This document shows positions 48,571-59,200 of a DNA stretch of 64,000 bases, piece after piece. The stretch is from Nematostella vectensis (taxonomy: Eukaryota > Cnidaria > Anthozoa > Actiniaria > Edwardsiidae). Position 1 is the stretch's first letter. The number at the start of each line of letters is the position of its first letter. A model generated the notes under the pieces. The model was not told where the DNA came from and ran no database searches. It saw nothing but the letters and a program-made list of their open reading frames with translations. The stretch spans positions 13,844,139 through 13,908,138 of the forward strand of contig NC_064039.1 of assembly GCF_932526225.1 (NCBI RefSeq), given 5' to 3'. Made by a program: the position numbers and the translations under genes.

Positions 48571-48574
48571 TGGG

Positions 48575-50208
48575 AAAACACAAATTATTTCTCTAAACAC
48601 TACCAGGTCATGCATGTTTTTAATTTTGTACCGGGTTATTAGCTCAGAGATCTGTGCGATACATATGCAAAGTTTGGACAAAATTAAAAAACCCAAGAAA
48701 GATAGAGATTAACACTTCGGTATCGTTCAAACAACAACTGTCATCATTAAAAAAATGATCAAGAGTGACAAAAAGACATTAAAATAAAATAGTAATAAAA
48801 ATTTGAGGGAAAAGCATCATTTGGGCAGTCATTTAAATGGCTGAAAGTGGATGAAAATCCTAGCTTTTCATTTGAAAGACGGGTTTATTATTAGAAACTC
48901 CACTTGATGTACGAACAACCATCAATTCTAAAACCGAAAAAGGAGAATTACTCCACTTGAAAAGCTAGACCAATAGTTAACATATGACAAAATTAGTCTA
49001 TAGGTTGAATCCAGAAAGAAGTACACTAAGAAATCTAGGAAATGATTTAGTCAAAATCGTTTCATAAATGAATAATACATTCCTTTTAAAAAACAAACTA
49101 TGGGTTATTTTTGTTCAAATTTAATAACTAGGCGAGAAGCTGAGACCAGCTCAAACTTTTCGGAAATTATCATTAAAAACAGCACACTCCACTACCTGAA
49201 AGAAAAGATGGAAAGCATAGCTCCAGACAATGTTTTTTCTACTCAATAAGGACTGTTTAAAAATTTATACCGGCTTTTAATTAACGCAAAACAACAGCTG
49301 TAAGATGTATTGAAGGAAATTGGTCAGAAGATCCTAGAGGTTATTACTGTGACTTTCACAGGGTGCCGTGTTTGTCTAAGGACAGTTCACAGGAGAAAGG
49401 TGCATAACGATTCGCTTGACTTAAAGTGCATCTTATCAACCAATCGGAAAAGGCAGTAACAATCACGTTTTTGTTATTTTGCGCCCCAGCCACCCCATAG
49501 CGGGGTGTCAAACGTTTCTAGCAATTGTATTAGCCATGTTTTGGTGCTCAAGATAACCTCTTGAAACACGATATAAAAACTGTGGCAGGTGGGAAGGTGA
49601 TTCAAGTATCGTTAAAAAGCCTGTCTTATGGGAAATTCTTACCCTTGATTCAACAGTATTCTATCAAGCACAAGTCCTTGAACGTTCGTCCTGAGCGTTG
49701 GCCGTTCAGTGTACGTTAGAGCAGAACAGAGAGTGTGTTCCAATGTCATACTCCTTTCCAAGAAAAGAAGAAGCAGACCTTGAAGAAGCGTTAGCGCACC
49801 AGAGAGTATAGCTACGCCAAGTCAGAATCACATAGAAACACTAAAAAAGGTTAATCGTTGAAGAATAAGGGATCTAATCACATGTGGTTGAACCAAAGTG
49901 TTGAATAGTGCCTCCCGAACAGGGCAAAAATATCCCATCAGCGTTTTGTTGTATACGAAGAATAGTATTAGGGTCAAGTATTTTAATTCGTGGCGAGATT
50001 TTATCTCAAATGAGTGGATTATCGTCTTTACTTTACCGTTAATATATGCATTTTGCTAGTCGCGAAGAGAAGCAGTTCCATTTGAAAAGAAAAAAACCCA
50101 GCATCAGTACGCTTGAAATGTGTTGAGACCATACGAAAGAGGAAAGGGATGGTCCCTAACGGGAAGGGCGTAACCATCATGGCGTAACCATCAATGAGCG
50201 TAACCACC
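48575..50208. other. Upstream region of GPCR 4
   Basis: AT-rich and without a recognisable gene. Just before the start codon is a threefold repeat of GGCGTAACCATCATG-like words (50166-50215), so three near-identical ATG contexts precede the frame. The promoter and 5' UTR of GPCR 4 are expected here. Confidence 0.4.
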
Positions 50209-51741
50209 ATGGCGTGTCAACAATCCAATTCTACCCCAGAGTCTCCAGAGCGCCCCGAATTAAACCATGCACACACGTGCTCAGATACGGAAGATGGGGT
50301 TTTCTTAGCAATAATCGGAGTTACAGGCTTTGCCGTTTTCTTTGGGAACATATTCACGTGCGGTGTGTTTCTATCCAAGCGGCAACTTCGCGAGAATCAC
50401 ATGAACACGTTCCTGATTAGCCTGGCAGTCAGCGACATACTGGTCTCAGTCCTGGTCATTCCTGGACACACCACGCTCTGTACTGGCTGTTCTTCTGCGT
50501 ATGGTAACTTGGCAAGTCAGGCGATCTGTAGTGTACTAGACGGAGTAAAGGATTATGTTCTCCTTGGCTCAATCTTTAACCTGATGGCTGTCACGTTTGA
50601 CCGTTACCAAGCAGTGCTTCGTCCGTTGCGTTACAAGGACCTTATCACGAGCATGTCAGTGACCCTGATACTGCTGACCGTTTGGTTATTACCACTTCCG
50701 CTCTCGTTCGTAAAGCAGGTAACGTACTCCGTTAACCCACGCGCGCTGTCAGGAAACGCGCACCATTTATTTGACGTGGTCCTCGTCTCTGTATTTATAC
50801 TGATCCCTATGTGCGTGGTTCTTATCGTGAATATACTACTGACGAATGCTATAAGGGTACAGGCAGTGCGCATACGTTCCCATGACAACAGGGACTGGAG
50901 CGACTCGCAGTTGCAGTCAGTGAAGCAGACTGAGCCTAGGCCGAGCGTAAAATGTGAGCTTCGCATCCAGGAGATCTCGAGTTCTATCGAGAGAGAGACA
51001 GAGGCAACTGTTTACCCGATGACCCCGCCTGTTGCAAACGCGTGTGGAAAGCTTCTTACTTGTACTATTTGCAGCAGCGCCGAGAAGAATAGCGACTCGG
51101 GAATCGAGATAAAGGAGGGAGGAGGAGATAATGAAAACATACACCCAGTACCTATTACGGAGAAATCGGATAGTAGCCGCGTTTTAGTGAGCACACAGAC
51201 AAATGAGGCTTCTGATATTGCACGCTTGGATGCAAACGGTGGAGGCATGCACGTCGCAAATGAAAGAAATAGTGAGGTACCATATGAGGAACGCGCAAAT
51301 ACGGACAGTACGCATGTGAATCAAACAAAAGAGTCAAATTTTTACAAGACAAAATCACGGGATTACAAAGGCCCGCGAAAATTCGAGGTGAAGAAGATGA
51401 GCTTGAATGAGTACACTTCAGCTTTGTCTCAAGGAGGAAAACGAGGAACTGCACGTCGACGCAAGGACTCTAAGGCAAGGAGGGAGCGTAATGGCACAGT
51501 TTCTTGCCTGATAGTTGCGCTGGTGTTTATATTATGCTGGACGCCTCGTGTCCTTTATAACTTTCTAAAGTTGTTTAATGATGAGATTGGGCATAATAGT
51601 TTGGTTGGCAAGCTCTCGATGCTATTGCTATTCGTTCAGTCGGTTGTTAACCCTTTGGTATACTCGACTTACAGAAGCGACTTTAGGCACGCAGCTAAGG
51701 ATCTACTCAGAAGCGCACTAAGACTCTTAAGACACGGCTGA
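50209..51741 (+). CDS. Class A orphan GPCR 4 with long third loop, intronless
   Basis: A 510-residue receptor. The start at 50209 has ACCACCATGG; an in-frame ATG five codons earlier (50194) is weaker. Two N-terminal features stand out: N-S-T glycosylation near the start and no signal peptide. Landmarks are FFGNIFTCGVF in TM1, ISLAVSDILV in TM2, CTGCSS in ECL1, KDY in TM3, VTFDRYQAVLRPL, TVWLLPL in TM4, FILIPMCVVLIVN in TM5, LCWTPRVLYNF in TM6 and VNPLVYSTYR in TM7. ECL2 has no cysteine. ICL3 is about 200 residues, far longer than in the three sister receptors, rich in Ser/Thr/Glu with basic ends (KRGTARRRKDSKARRERNGT), and probably the site of regulation. The last codons and stop form the first unit of the 53-bp minisatellite downstream. 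Ligand unknown. Confidence 0.93.
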   Translation: MACQQSNSTPESPERPELNHAHTCSDTEDGVFLAIIGVTGFAVFFGNIFTCGVFLSKRQLRENHMNTFLISLAVSDILVSVLVIPGHTTLCTGCSSAYGNLASQAICSVLDGVKDYVLLGSIFNLMAVTFDRYQAVLRPLRYKDLITSMSVTLILLTVWLLPLPLSFVKQVTYSVNPRALSGNAHHLFDVVLVSVFILIPMCVVLIVNILLTNAIRVQAVRIRSHDNRDWSDSQLQSVKQTEPRPSVKCELRIQEISSSIERETEATVYPMTPPVANACGKLLTCTICSSAEKNSDSGIEIKEGGGDNENIHPVPITEKSDSSRVLVSTQTNEASDIARLDANGGGMHVANERNSEVPYEERANTDSTHVNQTKESNFYKTKSRDYKGPRKFEVKKMSLNEYTSALSQGGKRGTARRRKDSKARRERNGTVSCLIVALVFILCWTPRVLYNFLKLFNDEIGHNSLVGKLSMLLLFVQSVVNPLVYSTYRSDFRHAAKDLLRSALRLLRHG

Positions 51742-54700
51742 AGACGGGTAGCTAAAGACTTTATGACACGAGCGACAAAAGACAGGGAAGCTAAAGACCT
51801 TATTACAAGGGTACTAAGACAGTAGCGACTGAAGACACGAAAGCTAAAGACCTTATGACAAAGGTCCTAGGACTCTAGCGACTGAAGACAGGAAAGTTAA
51901 AGACCTTATGACAAGGGTATTAAGACACTAGCGACTCATGACATGAAAGCTAAAGACCTTATGACACTAGCGACCGAAGACAGGAAAGCTTAAGATCTTA
52001 TTACAAAGGTACTAAGACTCTAGCGACTGAAGACAGGAAAGCTAAAGACCTTATGACAAGGGTACTAAGACACTAGCGACTGAAGACAGGAAAGCTAAAG
52101 ACCTTATGACAAAGGTCCTAAGACTCTAGCGACAAATAGACAGGGAAGTTAAAGACCTTATGACAAGGGTACTAAGACACTAGCGACTCATGACATGAAA
52201 GCTAAAGACCTTACGACAAGGGTACTAAGACACTAGTGACTGAAGACAGGAAAGCTAAAGACCTTATGACAAAGGTCCTAAGACTCTAGCGACTGAAGAC
52301 AGGAAAGCTAAAGACCTTATTACAAGGGTACTAAGACTCTAGCGACTGAAGACAGGAAAGTTAAAGACCTTATGACAAGGGTACTAAGACACTAGCGACT
52401 GAAGACAGGAAAGCTAAAGACCTTATGACAAGGGTACTAAGACTCTAGCGACTGAAGACAGGAAAGCTAAAGACCTTATGACAAGGGTACTAAGACTCTA
52501 GCGACGGAAGACAGGAAAGCTAAAGACCTTATGACAAAGGTACTAAGACTCTAGCGACTGAAGACAGGAAAGCTAAAGACCTTATGACAAGGGTACTAAG
52601 ACTCTAGCGACGGAAGACAGGAAAGCTAAAGACCTTATGACAAAGGTACTAAGACTCTAGCGACTGAAGACAGGAAAGCTAAAGACCTTATGACAAAGGT
52701 ACTAAGACACTAGCGACTGAAGACAGGAAAGTTAAAGACCTTATGACAAAGGTCCTAAGACTCTAGCGACTGAAGACAGGAAAGCTAAAGACCTTATGAC
52801 AAGGGTACTAAGACTCTAGCGACTGAAGACAGGAAAGTTAAAGACCTTATGACAAGGGTACTAAGACTCTAGCGACAAATAGACAGGAAAGTTAAAGACC
52901 TTACGACAAAGGTACTAAGACACTAGCGACTGAAGACAGGGAAGCTAAAGACCTTATGACACTAGCGACTGAAGACAGGAAAGCTAAAGACCTTATGACA
53001 AGGGTACTAAGACACTAGCGACTGAAGACAGGAAAGTTAAAGACCTTATGACAAGGGTATTAAGACACTAGCGACTGAAGACAGGAAAGTTAAAGACCTT
53101 ATGACAAGGGTACTAAGACTCTAGCGACAAATAGACAGGAAAGTTAAAGACCTTACGACAAAGGTACTAAGACACTAGCGACTGAAGACAGGGAAGCTAA
53201 AGACCTTATGACACTAGCGACTGAAGACAGGAAAGCTAAAGACCTTATGACAAGGGTACTAAGACACTAGCGACTGAAGACAGGGAAGTTAAAGACCTTA
53301 TGACTCTAGTGACTGAAGACAGGGAAGCTAAAGACCTTATGACAAAGGTACTAAGACACTAGCGACTGAAGACAGGGAAGTTAAAGACCTTATGACAAGG
53401 GTACTAAGACTCTAGCGACTGAAGACAGGGAAGTTAAAGACCTTATGACAAGGGTACTAAGACACTAGCGACTCATGACATGAAAGCTAAAGACCTTATG
53501 ACAAGGGTACTAAGACTCTAGCGACTGAAGACAGGGAAGCTAAAGACCTTATTACAAGGGTACTAAGACTCTAGCGACTGAAGACAGGGAAGCTAAAGAC
53601 CTTATGACAAAGGTATTAAGACTCTAGCGACTGAAGACAGGAAAGTTAAAGACCTTATGACAAAGGTCCTAAGACTCTAGCGACAAATAGACAGGAAAGT
53701 TAAAGACCTTATGACAAAGGTCCTAAGACTCTAGCGACAAATAGACAGGAAAGTTAAAGACCTTACGACAAGGGTACTAAGACACTAGTGACTGAAGACA
53801 GGAAAGCTAAAGACCTTATTACAAAGGTACTAAGACACTAGTGACTGAAGACAGGAAAGACCTTATGACAAGGGTACTAAGACTCTAGCGACTGAAGACA
53901 GGAAAGTTAAAGACCTTATGACAAAGGTATTAAGACTCTAGCGACTGAAGACAGGAAAGTTAAAGACCTTATGACAAAGGTACTAAGACTCTAGCGACTG
54001 AAGACAGGAAAGCTAAAGACCTTATGACAAAGGTACTAAGACACTAGCGACTGAAGACAGGAAAGTTAAAGACCTTATGACAAGGGTATTAAGACACTAG
54101 CGACAAATAGACAGGAAAGCTAAAGACCTTATGACAAAGGTACTAAGACACTAGCGACTGAAGACAGGGAAGCTAAAGACCTTATGACAAAGGTACTAAG
54201 ACTCTAGCGACTGAAGACACGAAAGCTAAAGACCTTATTACAAGGGTACTAAGACTCTAGCGACTGAAGACAGGAAAGTTAAAGACCTTATGACAAGGGT
54301 ACTAAGACACTAGCGACTGAAGACAGGAAAGCTAAAGACCTTATGACAAGGGTACTAAGACTCTAGCGACTGAAGACAGGAGAGCTAAAGACCTTATGAC
54401 AAGGGTACTAAGACTCTAGCGACTGAAGACAGGAAAGTTAAAGACCTTATGACAAAGGTATTAAGACTCTAGCGACTGAAGACAGGAAAGTTAAAGACCT
54501 TATGACAAAGGTACTAAGACTCTAGCGACTGAAGACAGGAAAGCTAAAGACCTTATGACAAGGGTACTAAGACTCTAGCGACGGAAGACAGGAAAGCTAA
54601 AGACCTTATGACAAAGGTACTAAGACTCTAGCGACTGAAGACATGAAAGCTAAAGACCTTATGACACTAGCGACTGAAGACAGGAAAGCTAAAGACCTTA

Positions 54701-56235
54701 TGACAAAGGTACTAAAACACTAGCGACTGAAGACATGAAAGCTAAAGACCTTATGACACTAGCGACTTAAGACAGGAAAGCTAAAGACCTTATGACAAAG
54801 GTCCTAAGACTCTAGCGACTGAAGACAGGAAAGTTAAAGACCTTATGACAAGGGTACTAAGACTCTAGCGACTGAAGACAGGAAAGCTTAAGATCTTATT
54901 ACAAGGGTACTAAGACTCTAGCAACAAATAGACAGGGAAGCTAAAGACCTTATGACAAAGGTACTAAGACACTAGCGACTGAAGACAGGAAAGCTAAAGA
55001 CCTTATGACAAAGGTACTAAGACTCTAGCGACTGAAGACAGGGAAGCTAAAGACCTTATGACAAGGGTACTAAGACACTAGCGACTGAAGACAGGAAAGC
55101 TAAAGACCTTATGACAAAGGTACTAAAACACTAGCGACTGAAGACATGAAAGCTAAAGACCTTATGACACTAGCGACTTAAGACAGGAAAGCTAAAGACC
55201 TTATGACAAAGGTCCTAAGACTCTAGCGATTGAAGACAGGAAAGTTAAAGACCTTATGACAAAGGTACTAAGACTCTAGCGACTGAAGACAGGAAAGCTA
55301 AAGACCTTATGACAAGGGTACTAAGACTCTAGCGACGGAAGACAGGAAAGCTAAAGACCTTATGACAAAGGTACTAAGACTCTAGCGACTGAAGACATGA
55401 AAGCTAAAGACCTTATGACACTAGCGACTGAAGACAGGAAAGCTAAAGACCTTATGACAAAGGTACTAAAACACTAGCGACTGAAGACATGAAAGCTAAA
55501 GACCTTATGACACTAGCGACTTAAGACAGGAAAGCTAAAGACCTTATGACAAAGGTCCTAAGACTCTAGCGACTGAAGACAGGAAAGTTAAAGACCTTAT
55601 GACAAGGGTACTAAGACTCTAGCGACTGAAGACAGGAAAGCTTAAGATCTTATTACAAGGGTACTAAGACTCTAGCAACAAATAGACAGGGAAGCTAAAG
55701 ACCTTATGACAAAGGTACTAAGACACTAGCGACTGAAGACAGGAAAGCTAAAGACCTTATGACAAAGGTACTAAGACTCTAGCGACTGAAGACAGGAAAG
55801 TTAAAGACCTTATGACAAGGGTACTAAGACACTAGCGACTCGTCACATGAGAGCTAAATAAGACCTTATGACACTAGTGACTCAAGACAGGAAAGCTAAA
55901 TACCTTTTGACAAGTGTACTAAGAAACTAGAAACTCAAGACATGCTAACGACCTGACGTCATAAGAACACACAAGACATATTAGCGACTTTATATAGTCA
56001 GCTGAAGATCTTACGTCATAAGGACAATAAGACACTACCGACTTTATATAGGCAGCTCAAGACCTTACGTCATTAGGAAACTAAGACGTTAGCAACTTTA
56101 TAGGCAGCTAGAGACCCTACTTCATAAGGACACTACGACACTAGCGATTTTATAGGTAACCGAAGATCTTACGTTATAAGTGTACTAAGACGTTAGCGAC
56201 TTTATAGACAGCTAAAGACCCCTTACGTCAGGCAG
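51717..56235. repeat. 53-bp minisatellite downstream of GPCR 4
   Basis: About 78 copies of a 53-bp unit with the words CTGAAGACAGGAAAGCTAAA, GACCTTATGACAAGGGTACT and AAGACTCTAGCGA. Shortened units (missing CAAGGGTACTAAGA) recur. From about 55850 to 56235 the units are strongly diverged, with TACGTCATAAGG and GACTTTATAGGCAGCT forms. The first unit overlaps the last codons and stop of the GPCR gene. Confidence 0.95.
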
Positions 56236-59200
56236 CTAAAGACCTTATAATACAGAGTCGAACAGCAATAGCAATTCAAGGAAGGCATCTTATTAGTGAT
56301 TACTATAGTTTTGGCCTTAGAAGGCTTTTACCTTTGTTATAAAAGTTATATCTGCAACAAGGAACTTGTAGCTACACCAGTATCTTATTACTATTCAATC
56401 AAGGGATCTAGTAGGCCGTTGTTCGGATGAGGACGGTCTTGTTTTCTTGAGGGGGAAGGGGAGGGGGTAATAGTGTAGCGCGCACTGTCGTTGCGCAGCC
56501 AAACAATGGTCCTAAAGTCACCGTGATGAGTACCGTGATCACCTAAAACGAAAGGAAACTGTAAGCCGTGGAGAAAATGCACATTAAGAAAGGTTTTATA
56601 AGTGTTTACAACGGTGTTTTCCAACAGACTATTTCCACCACCTATAATAGAGTACCCTTAGTGTGGCGGAGCATGTAACCTTGAAAAACTTATGCTGCGG
56701 CAACCTAACAGCATGCCTTTGTGGCCATTGACGTCAACACGAGACGACAGAGCAGTCCATTGAGTGCGAAATTTGTGAAAGCTCTCAAAAGATATAAATG
56801 TTAAACCATTTAGCATTAAAAAGTACAATAATGAGCATCTAGTTATTTGCAACAGCTCGGGGGGTGAAGGGCAGTGCTCAGTCTACAACCGCCAGCTCCG
56901 ACTTTTCCCAACTGTTAATCTAATAACAGAACGGGCTTTAAAACTTTGGGAAATTAGGAAATGATAATGAGTCCTCTGATCACACGAAATAAGTTCATCG
57001 GCTGCACATAATTCACAAAACCGCAGCGTCAAAGAGTCAGAAATTCAATATATTCATAAAACCTAATGCCTCTTGATTGGAAAGCTACGACTGACTATTT
57101 TTGGTTATCCCAATTTGGGTATATGACAGACAACGCTCGATCAATGAATAGCGCGTTGACAAGACCTAAATACGAGAAACATATCAATGCATACCCTTTC
57201 AAGATAATCTTCTAGTGTACAAGTGTCTGAGTTATTGTATTATTTTAAGGAAACCAATCATTCTTGAACGGGTCTCTGGCAGAGCCTGACTCCACAGTAA
57301 CTTATGTCTGTAGTGATCCCTTCCCTATAAGCCTTCTCTTGCCCTACCCCTTAGGCATAAGAGTGAAGCCCTGGGTTTAATTGGATTCATGCGGGTGTTC
57401 CCTTTTAAATCTATAATTGCCAAGTACAAAATGGCAGGAGTTTTGAACTAAAAATGCTACTTTGAACACTGTCGGAAATGAAAACGACGTAGATATATTA
57501 TTTGTTAAATCTACATTTTGGATGTATAACCTTAAGTAGCAGAACTTTTTCTTTTGATTGCTATAAGCTAAATACCCATGAGGAATTGACAGTCAGGAAC
57601 AGAGAATTCAAGTTAGCGGGCTATGCCTAAATAGAGTACTGCGTCTATTTTCAAAAATAACAAAAAGAGAAGCGTTTTATTTTTTTACATAATCAGCGAT
57701 CTTCTGGTGGGACGTAAAGAGTGCATTACACCTGAGAGAAGCAACCCTAGAAAACAGGTTCGTAAAATTTTCTCTGATATTTTTTCTATCCTATGAATCA
57801 TTAGCAAGAACTTGTCCATTAAATTTTCGGAATTGTTCAGAATTTACATTAGATCAGATCGCAGTCAAACCCTGTTTATTGATTATGATTAGGATAACTT
57901 TATATTATGCCCTTATCAATGGGAACAGACCCAACATTTCGTATCAGTGATATTTGTATGCACGTGTTAGTCACGCTCAAGGCAATATACATGGTCACTC
58001 ACAAACGATCTCCTCGTCTTCAGCACACAATACGAGCATCGATTTAAGGATGAACGAATAATCTGGCAGATTAAAGAAACGGGTATGATATCCAACCATT
58101 ATTAGAAAATTTTAAGCGGAACTGCAAGCGAGAACTTAAAATCATCCAAAATTTTACTCATTTTATTTCCTGTCATCCGTGTGGTAATTTCATGTATTCA
58201 AGCTCTCTAGTCGCGTTTGTTAAACTACATCTATTCGCAATCTTACGCAATCTTGTAATGACAGACGATTTTTTAAATGTGAAGCACTTGGTAATAGAAC
58301 TTGACGCATTTTGAGCGTCAAGTTCTATTTGTAGTATAACTTATTAACACACATCTTTTTACCAGGCATATTAGTATAAGCATGGCGCGTTTTCAATAGA
58401 ACTTGTCTGGTTGACTTGTCGAAGTTTCTAATAAGCGTTGGCTCTCTTTGAGACTAATTTGTTGTCCATTGTATAGTTAAAGTTGGAGCACCTTGTAATA
58501 AACTTGACGTACTTTAAAACTTTAATTGACAGACTTTGTTCGTCATCAAAGTTGACGCGCTCATACTTTTTCTAAAACGCACCCATGTAAAAACTCGAGT
58601 TCTTTTCTAAATATGGGTTTACATCAAACCATAGCTTGAAGGCTTTGTGATGATTCTGACGCAATACTCTACACCCACAATCGCTAGGAATCGCATTGCG
58701 TGGTATATAAAACAGAAGGGGGGGTCAAGAAAATTGGCGCGCAAAGATTGGGAGGGAAGGGAGGGGCAGGGAAAATTTTACCCTCCCAGACATACCATTT
58801 TTCGTACATTTTTTGTAACTAAGCCCCCTGCCTTTATCGCAAAAAAAAATTTTCTATAAAAAAAAAAACCTCTCCCAAATGCCGGCTTGGAGATGGGTCA
58901 AGGACGGGTTGAATTAGACAATACATACTTTTGGTTTATTAGTAGCTTCTTCTATACCCATGTCGGGAAAAACAAAATACTATTCACCACTAAGCAGAAG
59001 CCGAAAACGTTTCTGCCTTTACTGATCGAGATTGTTGGTGCTAATTAAAACTTTGCGAAAGTTAAAAACTTGATAAATATAGATGATTTATACCAGCAAT
59101 TCCTTATTGTAAACAAGTCTTTTATCTGCAAAATTCATTACCTTAATAAGTCATTTTAAGTTGTTTGGGTCTTAACAATGCTTCTAAAAACCCACTCAAT

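Larger units (their letters stand above)
37209..48574. mobile_element. CACTA/EnSpm-like two-gene transposon, about 11.4 kb
   Basis: A composite call. A tnp2-type transposase gene (44674-47553, plus) and a BEN-domain gene (38541-44427, minus) diverge from a 246-bp spacer, and are enclosed by arrays of TATGTAA/TTACATA words on both sides. The proposed ends are CCCATGCAGAAATTTGAGTA at 37209 and, on the other strand, CCCACACAAAATGAAAAGTA ending at 48574. These share CCCA, then AGTATGTA at the same distance, then ATGTAA. No clean target duplication or CACTA terminus was found, so the exact ends are uncertain. Both genes are open and spliceable, so the copy may be recently active. Another MITE (40863-41890) sits in a BEN-gene intron. 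Confidence 0.75.

Noticed and set aside
37209-48574. CACTA or CACTG termini for the transposon
   Set aside because: I searched both ends and found neither a CACTA/CACTG start nor a clean 2-3 bp duplication. The ends given rest only on the shared CCCA and AGTATGTA spacing.
48136-48696. 186-codon minus-strand ORF with repeated CIWYVKI words
   Set aside because: It is the translation of the right subterminal repeats of the EnSpm-like element.
57066-57215. 49-codon ORF starting MPLDWKATTDYFW
   Set aside because: The composition looks natural, but it is short, has a stop right upstream, no splice context and no recognised homology.
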